DNA of 64,000 bases from Simplicispira suum. Its GTDB lineage: Bacteria > Pseudomonadota > Gammaproteobacteria > Burkholderiales > Burkholderiaceae_C. Within the stretch, counting starts at the first letter, position 1. Each line of letters begins with the position of its first letter. Where the stretch lies: assembly GCF_003008595.1 (NCBI RefSeq), contig NZ_CP027669.1:2480001-2544000 (forward strand). The letters run 5' to 3'. Of the stretch, positions 55,237 to 63,797 are shown one piece after another. The position numbers were made by a program, and so were the translations under genes. Below the pieces are notes generated by a model. That model made no database searches. It was not told the DNA's origin and worked only from the letters and a program-made list of their open reading frames with translations.

Positions 55237-55311
55237 GCCGATTTAGCTCAGTGGTAGAGCAACCGCCTTGTAAGCGGTAGGTCGTCAGTTCAATCCCGAC
55301 AATCGGCACCA
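55237..55311 (+). tRNA. tRNA-Thr (anticodon TGT)
   Basis: A 75-base cloverleaf including an encoded CCA. The acceptor stem GCCGATT pairs with AATCGGC. D-arm TAGCTCAGTGGTAGAGC. Anticodon stem ACCGCC with loop TTGTAAG gives TGT. T-arm GTCAGTTCAATCCCGAC. TAAAAT at 55222 is a possible -10 element. Confidence 0.95.
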
Positions 55312-55388
55312 TCTGGATGCAAACGTGATGAGAAGAAAAAGAGCGCAGTGTCTCTTGTTGCTTGGCCCGATAGATAGAAAAATCGAGC

Positions 55389-55394
55389 TATAAT
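55389..55394 (+). promoter_or_regulatory. Candidate -10 element of tRNA-Arg
   Basis: Perfect TATAAT 11 bases before the mature tRNA-Arg start, conspicuous in GC-rich DNA. No clear -35 at 16-18 bases. Confidence 0.5.
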
Positions 55395-55404
55395 TTATGA
55401 CTTG

Positions 55405-55481
55405 GCGGCTGTAGCTCAGTTGGATAGAGTACTTGGCTACGAACCAAGGGGTCGTGGGTTCAATTCCTGCCAGCCGCACCA
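55405..55481 (+). tRNA. tRNA-Arg (anticodon ACG)
   Basis: A 77-base cloverleaf including an encoded CCA. The acceptor stem GCGGCTG pairs with CAGCCGC with a G-U-free fit. Anticodon stem CTTGG with loop CTACGAA gives ACG, presumably edited to ICG by TadA. T-arm CGTGGGTTCAATTCCTGC. A strong terminator follows 8 bases after CCA. Confidence 0.95.
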
Positions 55482-55489
55482 AAAAGGTA

Positions 55490-55521
55490 AGCCCTGATAC
55501 TGCAAGGTATCAGGGCTTTTT
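55490..55521 (+). terminator. Intrinsic terminator after tRNA-Arg
   Basis: A perfect 11-bp stem, AGCCCTGATAC with GTATCAGGGCT, around a 6-base loop, ending in a run of T residues. It isolates the tRNAs from greB. Confidence 0.9.
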
Positions 55522-55573
55522 CCTTTTGTGCTTTGATTTGTGGTGCTTGGCTTCGTATGGAAAGGGACATTGC

Positions 55574-56131
55574 ATGAGCAAAGCGTTCACACGCGAAACG
55601 GATGAGGAAACTCCCTATTCGCTGCCTCCTCTGCCGCCCCTTGGTGCGGCGCGCAATTACATGACACCGGGCGGCTACGCGAGCTTGCGTAGCGAGTTGC
55701 TGCAATTGATGGACGAAGAACGTCCGCAAGTGGTCGAGGTGGTGCATTGGGCGGCACGCAACGGTGACCGTTCAGAAAACGGCGACTACCTCTACGGCAA
55801 GAAGCGCCTGCGCGAAATTGATCGCCGCATTCGCTTTCTAACGTCACGTCTGGAGACAGCCGAAATCGTTGATCCCAGCGTGCACGCGGGCAGCGATCAG
55901 GTGTTCTTCGGCGCTACAGCGCGATATCTTGATGAGCAGGGTAAGGAGACCACAGTCACGATCAAGGGAATCGATGAGGCTGACAGTGGGCAGGGCGAGA
56001 TCAGCTGGATTTCTCCGGTGGCGCGGGCGCTTTTAAAAGCTCGAATAGGGGACGAGGTGCGGCTGGAGACGCCCTCGGGTATGCGCTTGCTGGAGATTCT
56101 CTCGGTGAGCTACCCGGATCGGTCAGTGTAG
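55574..56131 (+). CDS. greB: Transcription elongation factor GreB
   Basis: A 185-aa protein. The coiled-coil N-domain has YMTPGGYASLRSELLQLMDE and VVHWAARNGDRSENGDYLYG, with the acidic tip residues that stimulate RNA cleavage in backtracked polymerase. The C-domain has SWISPVARALLKARIGDEV. GDYLYGKKRLREIDRRIRFL is the GreB-type signature rather than GreA. An N-terminal extension of about 25 residues (KAFTRETDEETPYSLPPLPP) is longer than E. coli GreB. ATG at MSKAFTRE. It converges on spoT. Confidence 0.93.
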   Translation: MSKAFTRETDEETPYSLPPLPPLGAARNYMTPGGYASLRSELLQLMDEERPQVVEVVHWAARNGDRSENGDYLYGKKRLREIDRRIRFLTSRLETAEIVDPSVHAGSDQVFFGATARYLDEQGKETTVTIKGIDEADSGQGEISWISPVARALLKARIGDEVRLETPSGMRLLEILSVSYPDRSV

Positions 56132-56156
56132 GAACCAGCAAATGGCTCCGCCGCCA

Positions 56157-58430
56157 CTACTGCGTCGGTAGTGAGCGTACAACGCGCAAGACTGCGGGGA
56201 TGCGCCGCAGGCTGCGCAGCGCCGCCTCGAGATGCAGGGTGTCTCGCACGCCAATCACCAGGCGCAAATTCAAGGTGTCGAGCGCCATTTCCTCGTCCAT
56301 GTCGATATGCGTGATGTCCGCTTCTGCCGTTGCCAGTTCGGCAGCAATGCGCGCGAGAAGTCCTTTGCCATTGTTCACAGTCACCGTCACACCGGTCTCG
56401 AACATGCGCGTGGGCTCGTCGCTCCAGTCCACGGAGATGAAGCGCTCGCTGTCTTTGGCTTGCAGCCGCTGGGCGACTGCGCACCAGGCCACGTGCACCA
56501 CCAGACCTTCACCCCGGCCCAGATAACCCACGATCTGGTCACCTGGTACGGGCCGACAGCAATGCGCATATTTCACCGATGCGTTTTCGCTGCCATCGAG
56601 CGAAACACCCCCTTGTGAAATGGTTTCGTGCGATGTGAAGCGTTCGCGCGTAAGAAGCAGTGCGTCGGGCCGGTGGCCGTGCTCAGCCATCAGCACGAAC
56701 AAGCGCTTGGCAACAATGGTGGCGATGCGTTTGCCCAGGCCGATATCGACCATCAGTTCGCTGCGATCGCGGCTGCCAGTGAAACGCAGAAGCTTGTCCC
56801 ACAGGGGCTGCATTTCGTCAGAGCTTGGCGGCAGCTGTTCCAGGCCCTCGGCTCGCAAGGCCTGGGTGAGGAGTTTTTCTCCAAGTGCTTCGGAATCCAC
56901 CTGGTTGAGCAGCTTGAGGTGGCTGCGAATCCGCGAACGTGCTCGGCCTGTACGTACGAAGCCCAGCCAGGCCGGGTTGGGCGTGGTGGTTGGATTGGTG
57001 ATGATCTCTACGACGTCGCCGTTGTGGATCTCGGTGCGCAGCGGCACTTGTTCGTCGTTGACTTTGGCTGCCGCCGTGTGGTCCCCCACGTCGCTGTGTA
57101 TGGCGTAGGCGAAGTCAATGACTGTGGCACCGCGCGGGAGCGCAAGAATCTGGCCTTTGGGCGTGAAGACGTAAACGGCATCGGGGAAGAGATCCACTTT
57201 GACATGGTCCCAGAACTCGGCGGCGTCGCGGGTTTCATTCTGGATGTCCAGCAAAGATTGCAGCCATTTGGTTCCCAGGCGCTCGGCGGAGCTCCCTTCG
57301 GCATCTTGCTGCTTGTAGAGCCAGTGCGCGGCTACGCCCGCTTCTGCCACCAGATGCATTTCTTCGGTACGCATCTGAAACTCGATATTCACGTTCGAAG
57401 GACCCACCAACGTGGTGTGCAGCGATTGGTAGCCGTTGACTTTGGCAATCGCGATATGGTCCTTGAACTTGCCCGGCACGGGCTTGTACATCTGATGGAG
57501 GATGCCGAGCGCGGTGTAGCATGCAGTGACGCTTCCCACGATCACGCGAAAGCCATAAATATCGGTCACCTGGGCAAAGCTCAGGTGCTTTTGTTCCATT
57601 TTCTGATAAATCGCGTAAAGCGTTTTCTCTCTGCCCGCCAGGCGCGCCTGCAGCCCCACCCGCGCAAAGGCAGCATCCACGTCGGCTTGCACCTTCTGCA
57701 CCAGATCGCGTCGCCGATTGCGCGCTTTTCCTACGGCCTTGGACAGCGTCATGTAGCGCCACGGATGCAGGTAGCGAAATGACAGGTCCTGCAGTTCGCG
57801 ATAGGTTTGGTTCAGCCCCAGGCGGTGGGCGATAGGAGCGTAGATTTCCAGCGTTTCTGAGGCAATGCGCCCCCATTTGGCGCGCGGCATGTCGCCCATG
57901 GTGCGCATGTTGTGGGTGCGGTCTGCCAACTTGATGAGGATGACACGCACGTCGCGCGCCATCGCAAGCAGCATTTTGCGAAACGATTCGGCCTGGTTTT
58001 CTTCGCGCGTGTCGAACTGCAGCTTGTCGAGCTTGGTCAAGCCGTCCACGAGTTCCGCCACGCTGGCGCCAAAACGCTCTATCAGATCCGCTTTGGTGAC
58101 GCCGCAGTCTTCCATGGCGTCGTGCAAGAGCGCTGCCATCAGAGCCTGGGCGTCAAGCTTCCATTCGGCACATTGCGCCGCCACGGCAATCGGGTGCGTG
58201 ATATAGGGCTCGCCGCTGTTGCGCAATTGCCCGAGGTGGGCTTCGTCGGCATAGCGATAAGCCTGGCGCACCAGTTCCACCTGCGAAGGCTCCAGGTAGT
58301 CCAGACTGTCGGTCAGCGCAGCGAAGCTGGCGGCTGCTGCGTTGGCGGCGGCCACGGCATTGCTCACAGGGAGTGTGCGCTCCTGTGCCTGACTATCAGC
58401 CACAGGGGCTGCGTTCGACTCCACGTTCAT
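56157..58430 (-). CDS. spoT: Bifunctional (p)ppGpp synthetase/hydrolase
   Basis: A 757-aa Rel/SpoT protein that sets the alarmone level. The HD hydrolase domain (about 50-200) has ITHPIAVAAQCAEWKLDAQ and ALLHDAMEDCGV with the metal-binding His-Asp. The synthetase domain (about 255-390) has YGFRVIVGSVTACYTALGIL and EFQMRTEEMHLVAEAG. TGS (YVFTPKGQILALPRGATVID) and a C-terminal ACT domain follow. Both catalytic halves look intact. It lies downstream of rpoZ and gmk on the same strand, a standard order, though a hairpin intervenes. Confidence 0.95.
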   Translation of the reverse strand: MNVESNAAPVADSQAQERTLPVSNAVAAANAAAASFAALTDSLDYLEPSQVELVRQAYRYADEAHLGQLRNSGEPYITHPIAVAAQCAEWKLDAQALMAALLHDAMEDCGVTKADLIERFGASVAELVDGLTKLDKLQFDTREENQAESFRKMLLAMARDVRVILIKLADRTHNMRTMGDMPRAKWGRIASETLEIYAPIAHRLGLNQTYRELQDLSFRYLHPWRYMTLSKAVGKARNRRRDLVQKVQADVDAAFARVGLQARLAGREKTLYAIYQKMEQKHLSFAQVTDIYGFRVIVGSVTACYTALGILHQMYKPVPGKFKDHIAIAKVNGYQSLHTTLVGPSNVNIEFQMRTEEMHLVAEAGVAAHWLYKQQDAEGSSAERLGTKWLQSLLDIQNETRDAAEFWDHVKVDLFPDAVYVFTPKGQILALPRGATVIDFAYAIHSDVGDHTAAAKVNDEQVPLRTEIHNGDVVEIITNPTTTPNPAWLGFVRTGRARSRIRSHLKLLNQVDSEALGEKLLTQALRAEGLEQLPPSSDEMQPLWDKLLRFTGSRDRSELMVDIGLGKRIATIVAKRLFVLMAEHGHRPDALLLTRERFTSHETISQGGVSLDGSENASVKYAHCCRPVPGDQIVGYLGRGEGLVVHVAWCAVAQRLQAKDSERFISVDWSDEPTRMFETGVTVTVNNGKGLLARIAAELATAEADITHIDMDEEMALDTLNLRLVIGVRDTLHLEAALRSLRRIPAVLRVVRSLPTQ

Positions 58431-58473
58431 GCCTTAAATGTAGCGCGCGAGCTTGCCGAACTGCAGCAGCATG

Positions 58474-58498
58474 AAAAAAGCACCGGCTTGCGGTGCTT
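58474..58498 (-). terminator. Hairpin terminator between rpoZ and spoT
   Basis: On the minus strand an 8-bp stem, AAGCACCG with CGGTGCTT, and a 5-base loop are followed by a run of T residues. It lies 22 bases past the rpoZ stop, so spoT may be partly uncoupled from gmk-rpoZ. Confidence 0.75.
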
Positions 58499-58519
58499 GT
58501 TTTCGGATGGGCCCGCGCG

Positions 58520-58723
58520 TCAGCCGGGAACCTTCTTGAGCATTTCTATGCCCACCTTGCCCGCTGCAATTTCGCGCAGCGCCGTGACACCGGGCTTGTT
58601 GCGGCTTTCGATACGCGGCGTATGGCCCTGGCTCAGCATGCGCGCACGGTAGGTTGCAGCAAGAACAAGCTGAAAACGGTTGGGGATCTGCTCAAGGCAG
58701 TCTTCGACGGTGATGCGGGCCAT
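58520..58723 (-). CDS. rpoZ: DNA-directed RNA polymerase subunit omega
   Basis: A 67-aa small subunit that folds the beta-prime C-terminus and forms part of a ppGpp site. [20 protein letters not shown] then [10 protein letters not shown] matches the conserved core, and the length is normal for betaproteobacteria. It lies 16 bases after gmk and before the hairpin and spoT. Confidence 0.95.
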   Translation of the reverse strand: MARITVEDCLEQIPNRFQLVLAATYRARMLSQGHTPRIESRNKPGVTALREIAAGKVGIEMLKKVPG

Positions 58724-58739
58724 GGATTCTCCGAAAGGG

Positions 58740-59372
58740 TCAAGGGATGTTCAGCAATTCGAACGTCTCTGAACGTGCGCGGCGTTGCGCCGCGTATTTG
58801 AGTCGCTGGGCGTGTGCAATTGCCTTGAGGTCAAAAAGCGCGCGCTCAAATAGCTCGTTGATTATAACGAAGTCGAATTTGTGCACCTGCGCCATTTCCG
58901 CCTTGGCGTTGCGCAGCCGCATTTGTATGACTTCTGACGAATCCTCGCCCCGGCGCTCCAGACGCGAGCGCAACTCGTCCCAACTCGGCGGCAGGACGAA
59001 GACGAGCACCGCGTTGGCAAATGCCGCCTTGATCTGCAGAGCACCTTGAAAGTCAATCTCCAGAATGACGTCGTTTCCCTGTGCGATCCGCTCCTCGATG
59101 GATTTCTTGGAGGTGCCGTAGCGATTGCCGTGCACCAGCGCCCATTCCACGAACGCGTCGCTGGCCACCATGGCGTCAAATTCGGACTCGGAGGCGAAGA
59201 AATACTCCCGTCCATGCTTTTCCTGCCCACGCGGTGCGCGCGTCGTGTGGGAGATGGACGGGTGGACGTGCGAATCGAGTTCCAGCAGGGCTTTGACAAG
59301 GCTCGATTTGCCAGCGCCACTGGGGGCGGCAACGACGAAAAGGTTGCCTGGGTATTCCTTGCTTGTACTCAT
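58740..59372 (-). CDS. gmk: Guanylate kinase
   Basis: A 210-aa cytoplasmic kinase converting GMP to GDP. P-loop [16 protein letters not shown] near 11-26, GMP-binding [37 protein letters not shown], and the lid arginines in [17 protein letters not shown]. It is a full-length member of the family. The gmk-rpoZ-spoT order is conserved, tying guanine nucleotide supply to ppGpp. Confidence 0.96.
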   Translation of the reverse strand: MSTSKEYPGNLFVVAAPSGAGKSSLVKALLELDSHVHPSISHTTRAPRGQEKHGREYFFASESEFDAMVASDAFVEWALVHGNRYGTSKKSIEERIAQGNDVILEIDFQGALQIKAAFANAVLVFVLPPSWDELRSRLERRGEDSSEVIQMRLRNAKAEMAQVHKFDFVIINELFERALFDLKAIAHAQRLKYAAQRRARSETFELLNIP

Positions 59373-59398
59373 GATCGGTTGGCGCCGCAGCGGGCGTT

Positions 59399-60316
59399 TT
59401 ACTCTAGGTTTTGCACCTGTTCGCGCATCTGCTCGATCAGGACTTTCATGTCTACGCTGATGCGTGTGAGCTCCAGGGCCGATGATTTGGACCCCAGCGT
59501 GTTGGCTTCGCGGTGCAGTTCTTGAATCAGGAAGTCCAGCCGCTTGCCCACTTCGCCACCCTTGCCCAGGAGCCGCTCGATCTCGGTGATATGCGAGTCG
59601 AGCCGCGTCACTTCCTCGGCCACGTCGATGCGGATCGCGAAGGCGGTGGCTTCGGACAGCGCCCGATCCTGCGCTGCCTCGGGCGTGGCGCTTCCCTCGG
59701 CCAGGCCCATGGCCTCCTTCCAGCGATCCATGAAACGCTGGCGCTGCTGTTCCACCAACTGTGGTACGAGGGGGGTGGCCAGCTCCGTCAGTGCACGCAA
59801 TTGCTTGAGGTGGCCGCGCAGCATGGCCGACAGGCGCTCTCCCTCCTGGGCGCGGGCATCCAGAAGGCCCGTGAGCACGTTTTGTGCGAGTTGCGTGATG
59901 TTGAGGGCGCCGGCGTCAAGCGCAGGCGTCGAGTTGCTGCACAGACGCAAGACGTCGGCTACGGAAAGCGGGCGAGCTTCTGGCAGCCAGGACTGCACGG
60001 CGTCCTGCATGGACGACAGGCGCTGCAGAACGCGCGTGGGTGGGTCAGGCAGTGCATTGCTGTCCAGACCTTCAAGTGCGGCACGTACTTCGATCTTGCC
60101 GCGTTTGACTTTGGCGGTGACCAGGGCGCGCAGCATGGGCTCGAAACTACGCAGCTCGTCAGGCAGGCGAAACGACAGGTCGAGAAAGCGGCTGTTGACC
60201 GAGCGAATCTCCATGCCCAAGCGGCGCACGGCTTGCGTGCGAGGCTCGCCTTCCGCGCTTGCGGCAGGGGCGCCAGTCTGGGCGCTGGCGTAGCCGGTCA
60301 TGCTGTAAACTGCCAT
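59399..60316 (-). CDS. yicC: YicC/YloC-family endoribonuclease
   Basis: A 305-aa protein of the YicC family. Conserved ends are present: [14 protein letters not shown] with [20 protein letters not shown] near the start, and [20 protein letters not shown] then [20 protein letters not shown] at the C-terminus. E. coli YicC cleaves RNA and destabilises the small RNA RyhB. The start was chosen at [10 protein letters not shown], where homologues begin. It lies 26 bases upstream of gmk on the same strand, probably co-transcribed, and divergent from the kinase gene. Confidence 0.9.
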   Translation of the reverse strand: MAVYSMTGYASAQTGAPAASAEGEPRTQAVRRLGMEIRSVNSRFLDLSFRLPDELRSFEPMLRALVTAKVKRGKIEVRAALEGLDSNALPDPPTRVLQRLSSMQDAVQSWLPEARPLSVADVLRLCSNSTPALDAGALNITQLAQNVLTGLLDARAQEGERLSAMLRGHLKQLRALTELATPLVPQLVEQQRQRFMDRWKEAMGLAEGSATPEAAQDRALSEATAFAIRIDVAEEVTRLDSHITEIERLLGKGGEVGKRLDFLIQELHREANTLGSKSSALELTRISVDMKVLIEQMREQVQNLE

Positions 60317-60390
60317 GGGACTTTTCTTGTTTGCTAGCGAACCGGCGATTATCCGGGTTCTCGTCCGCCATCGAAACACACGCGCAGAAT

Positions 60391-61407
60391 ATGTCCAAAA
60401 TCAAGCCGGCACCGCTGCCCCCCGACACCGTGATTGGCGGCTACCGCGTGGTACGGCGGGTGTCGTCCGGCGGCTTCGGTGTCGTTTATCTGTGCATGGA
60501 CCCAGATGGTCAGCAGGTGGCCGTCAAAGAGTACCTGCCTTCGTCCTTGGCAACGCGTACCCCAGGCGAGCTGCTGCCCAAGGTGCCGCCTGAAAAGCTG
60601 TCTCTCTATCGCCTGGGGCTCAAGAGTTTTTTTGAAGAAGGCCGCGCCTTGGCGCAGATATCGCACGCCTCGGTGGTCAGCGTCCTCAATTTCTTCCGGG
60701 AAAACGAAACCGTCTACATGGTGATGAACTACCTGGAGGGCGCCACCCTGCAGGATTTCATCATCACAGCGCGCGATCTCAAGCAGCAAAAGGTGTTCCG
60801 CGAGTCCACCATCCGCTCGCTCTTTGACGAAGTGCTGCGCGGCATGCGCATCGTGCACCAGCACAAGATGCTGCACCTGGATATCAAGCCAGCCAATATT
60901 TTCATCACCGACGACAACAAGGCAGTGATGATTGATTTTGGCGCGGCGCGTGAAGTGCTCTCCAAAGAAGGTAACTTCATTCGCCCGATGTACACGCCGG
61001 GCTTTGCTGCCCCCGAGATGTACCGGCGCGATTCCTCCATGGGCCCCTGGACCGACATTTACGCCCTTGGTGCCTGCATCTACGCCTGCATGCAAGGTTT
61101 TCCGCCCAATGAAGCGCCGCAGCGGCAGGACAAGGATCGCCTTTCGCTCTCGCTCGCGAAGCTGCGCGGCGTGTATTCCGACAATCTCATTGAGGTGGTC
61201 GAGTGGTGCATGGCGCTGGACCCGCTCTCGCGGCCGCAATCGGTGTTTGCGCTGCAAAAGGAACTCTCGCGCGAGGGCGAGCGCCGGTACACCAAGCTCA
61301 CAGTGACCGAAAAAATGCGCCTGCAGCTCGATACCCTGGTTGCGGAAACGCGCAAAAGCGTGACGCGGCCTGGCGACGCTCCGGCAGCCGGAGTCAAGGC
61401 CAAATGA
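60391..61407 (+). CDS. Hanks-type serine/threonine protein kinase
   Basis: A 338-aa soluble kinase. Gly-rich loop RVSSGGFGVVYLC, VAVKEYLP (ATP lysine), catalytic loop LHLDIKPANIFI (HLD rather than the usual HRD), VMIDFGAA (DFG Mg loop) and an APE-type FAAPEMY. The short C-terminal tail (about 290-338) lacks a membrane span or PASTA repeats, so the activating input is unknown. The next gene, a PP2C phosphatase, starts inside its stop codon (ATGA), making a kinase/phosphatase pair. Confidence 0.9.
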   Translation: MSKIKPAPLPPDTVIGGYRVVRRVSSGGFGVVYLCMDPDGQQVAVKEYLPSSLATRTPGELLPKVPPEKLSLYRLGLKSFFEEGRALAQISHASVVSVLNFFRENETVYMVMNYLEGATLQDFIITARDLKQQKVFRESTIRSLFDEVLRGMRIVHQHKMLHLDIKPANIFITDDNKAVMIDFGAAREVLSKEGNFIRPMYTPGFAAPEMYRRDSSMGPWTDIYALGACIYACMQGFPPNEAPQRQDKDRLSLSLAKLRGVYSDNLIEVVEWCMALDPLSRPQSVFALQKELSREGERRYTKLTVTEKMRLQLDTLVAETRKSVTRPGDAPAAGVKAK

Positions 61408-62303
61408 AGTTTTCCATTTTTCAGATCAGTCGGCGTGGCGGGCGTGAGAACAACGAAGACCGCATGGGGTACTGCTACACGCGGGAGTCGGGCCTTTTTG
61501 TGCTTGCCGATGGGATGGGTGGTCACCCTGAGGGCGAAGTGGCAGCCCAGATTGCGCTGCAGACCGTGGCCGCCATGTACCAGCGGCAGGCCAAGCCGCA
61601 ACTGCCAGATGTGCCGGAGTTTCTATCGAACGCCCTGCTTGCGGCCCACCACCAGATCCTGCGTTACGCAAGCGACAAGGGAATGATCGATTCGCCGCGC
61701 ACCACCTTGGTGGCGGCCGTGGTCCAGAACGGCTGCGCGAGCTGGGTGCACTGCGGCGATTCGCGCCTGTACATGGTGCGCGGCGGCGGCTTGCTGACGC
61801 GCACGCGCGACCACTCTTATCTTGAACTGCACAACATGCCACCAGGGCTTGAGCACATCAACCGCAACGTGCTGTTCACCTGCCTGGGTTCGCCCACCAA
61901 ACCCATTTACGACACCACCGGACCGGTGCCCCTGGAGCAGGGGGACCGCATCTTGCTCTGCTCGGATGGCCTCTGGGGCACGCTGAGCGACGAGGAAATC
62001 GCCGCCGAACTGGGGCGCAACGTGGTGTCGCAGTCGGTTCCGGAACTGGTCGAAACTGCATTGCGCAAGGCCGGCGACAGCAGCGACAACGTCACCGTGG
62101 TGGCGCTGGAATGGGAGACGCCTGACAGTTTCGAGTCCACGCAGGGCGTGTCCACCGACAGCATCAGCGACGACGTGTTTGCCTCCACCATCCAGGCCGG
62201 ACCGCTCGATGGACTGGTGGACGACCTGGACGACGCCGCCATCGAGCGCTCGATTGCCGAGATCAACGAGGCCATTCGGCGCTCGGCCGAGCGCAGACGC
62301 TGA
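61404..62303 (+). CDS. PP2C-family serine/threonine phosphatase
   Basis: A 299-aa metal-dependent phosphatase. PP2C motifs: SRRGGRENNEDRMGYC, LFVLADGMGGHPEGEVAA (metal Asp), WVHCGDSRLYMVRGG, RILLCSDGLWGTLSDEEI and SSDNVTVVALEW, all with their aspartates. A C-terminal acidic tail of about 60 residues follows (VDDLDDAAIERSIAEINEAI). It is coupled to the kinase gene by ATGA and probably reverses its phosphorylations. Confidence 0.92.
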   Translation: MKFSIFQISRRGGRENNEDRMGYCYTRESGLFVLADGMGGHPEGEVAAQIALQTVAAMYQRQAKPQLPDVPEFLSNALLAAHHQILRYASDKGMIDSPRTTLVAAVVQNGCASWVHCGDSRLYMVRGGGLLTRTRDHSYLELHNMPPGLEHINRNVLFTCLGSPTKPIYDTTGPVPLEQGDRILLCSDGLWGTLSDEEIAAELGRNVVSQSVPELVETALRKAGDSSDNVTVVALEWETPDSFESTQGVSTDSISDDVFASTIQAGPLDGLVDDLDDAAIERSIAEINEAIRRSAERRR

Positions 62304-62387
62304 CCATGCGTCGCGCAGAGCACTGCGCAGATTGGCTCGCGCCCCACAGGCCGGCGCTTTCATTTTTTCAGAAGAATCTTGCCCATC

Positions 62388-63119
62388 ATGAACCCAGTTT
62401 CCCGCTCCGGCGGCCGCGCCAGCCATGCGCTTCGCCCGGTGCGCATCACGCGCCAGTTCACCATGCATGCCGAAGGCGCTGTGCTGATCGAGTTTGGCAA
62501 TACGCGTGTGCTGTGCACCGCATCGGTCGAAGAAAAAGTGCCCCCGCACCAGCGCGGCAGCGGGAAAGGTTGGGTCACGGCGGAATACGGCATGCTGCCG
62601 CGCGCCACGCACAAGCGCAGCGACCGCGAAGCTGCCAAGGGCAAGCAAAGTGGGCGCACCCAGGAGATCCAGCGCCTCATTGGCCGGTCGCTGCGCGCGG
62701 TGTTTGATCTGGAGGCCCTGGGAGAGCGCAGCATCGTGCTCGACTGTGATGTGCTGCAGGCCGACGGCGGCACCCGCACGGCCGCCATCACCGGCGCGTG
62801 GGTGGCCGCGCAGGACGCTGTCGCTTCGCTCGTAGCGCGCGGCCTGCTGGCGCGCTCCCCCATTCGGGACGCCGTGGCGGCCGTCTCGGTGGGCGTGGTG
62901 GACGGAGTGCCCCTGCTTGACCTGGACTACCCCGAGGACGCCGCCTGCGACACCGACATGAACGTGGTTATGACCGGTGCTGGACACTTCGTGGAAGTGC
63001 AGGGCACGGCAGAAGGCGCGGCATTCAGTCGCGCAGAAATGAATGCGCTGCTTGACCTGGCGCAGCAAGGCATTGCCGAGTTGGTACTGTTGCAGCGTGA
63101 ATCGCTCCTAAAAAAGTAG
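62388..63119 (+). CDS. rph: Ribonuclease PH
   Basis: A 243-aa phosphorolytic 3'-5' exonuclease that trims tRNA precursors. Signature runs are [75 protein letters not shown] and [20 protein letters not shown]. The ATG was chosen over a TTG three codons upstream. Its last codons (KK-stop) run into a repeat copy, with the stop TAG forming the repeat's first bases. It begins the conserved rph-rdgB-hemW run. Confidence 0.95.
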   Translation: MNPVSRSGGRASHALRPVRITRQFTMHAEGAVLIEFGNTRVLCTASVEEKVPPHQRGSGKGWVTAEYGMLPRATHKRSDREAAKGKQSGRTQEIQRLIGRSLRAVFDLEALGERSIVLDCDVLQADGGTRTAAITGAWVAAQDAVASLVARGLLARSPIRDAVAAVSVGVVDGVPLLDLDYPEDAACDTDMNVVMTGAGHFVEVQGTAEGAAFSRAEMNALLDLAQQGIAELVLLQRESLLKK

Positions 63120-63157
63120 CTGCTGGCGATTTCTGGATAAGCGCTGGAGGCATATTT
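63116..63157 (+). repeat. Interspersed palindromic repeat, copy 13
   Basis: Reads GTAGCTGCTGGCGATTTCTG then GATAAGCGCTGGAGGCATAT and TT. It holds the rph stop codon at its left end, and its GGAGG (63146-63150) sits 11 bases before the rdgB ATG, serving as the probable ribosome site. Confidence 0.8.
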
Positions 63158-63161
63158 GACT

Positions 63162-63764
63162 ATGAAAATCGTTCTTGCATCGAACAACCTGGGCAAGCTT
63201 GCAGAACTGCAGGTCTTGTTCGCCCCGCTGGGCGTCTCGCTGGTGCGCCAGGCCGAGCTGGGCGTGGGCGAAGCCGAAGAACCGCATCGCACATTTGTCG
63301 AGAACGCGCTGGCCAAAGCACGCTTTGCCGCACAGCACACGGGCCTGCCGGCACTGGCTGACGATGCGGGCTTGTGCGTGGATGCATTCGGCGGGCTGCC
63401 GGGCGTCGACACGGCGCACTACGCCGTGCAGTTCGGCTACCCCAAGGGCGACGACAACAACGTGCGCGCCCTGCTCGAACAAATGCGGGGCCAGGACAAT
63501 CGCCGCGCCGCGCTGGTCAGCACCCTGGTGGCGCTGCGCAGCCCGCAAGACCCAGAGCCCTTGATTGCCGTGGGCCGGGTCGTGGGCGAGATCGCGCTTG
63601 CGCCACGGGGTGGGCACGGTTTTGGCTTTGATCCGGTGATGGTCATTCCTGAACTCGGCAAGACCTTTGCCGAGCTTGATCCGGAAGTCAAAAACAGCCT
63701 GAGCCACCGGGGCCGCGCGGCTCGCAGCATGCTGGCCTTGATGCGCGCCAACTGGATGGGATGA
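63162..63764 (+). CDS. rdgB: dITP/XTP pyrophosphatase (RdgB/HAM1)
   Basis: A 200-aa house-cleaning enzyme that hydrolyses dITP, ITP and XTP to prevent base misincorporation. KIVLASNNLGKLAELQVLF, FVENALAKARFAAQHTGLPA, ADDAGLCVDAFGGLPGVDT and HGFGFDPVMVIPELGKTFAE with SHRGRAARSM match the family. ATG 63162 is preceded by GGAGG lying inside a repeat copy. An upstream TTG is in frame but less likely. It is followed by hemW. Confidence 0.95.
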   Translation: MKIVLASNNLGKLAELQVLFAPLGVSLVRQAELGVGEAEEPHRTFVENALAKARFAAQHTGLPALADDAGLCVDAFGGLPGVDTAHYAVQFGYPKGDDNNVRALLEQMRGQDNRRAALVSTLVALRSPQDPEPLIAVGRVVGEIALAPRGGHGFGFDPVMVIPELGKTFAELDPEVKNSLSHRGRAARSMLALMRANWMG

Positions 63765-63797
63765 CCACCAGTTTGAGCCACTGCGTACCGCCACCCC

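Noticed and set aside
55237..55481. tRNA genes as a possible integration site for a mobile island
   Set aside because: No integrase, no direct repeat of a tRNA 3' end and ordinary core genes (sspB, greB) on both sides.
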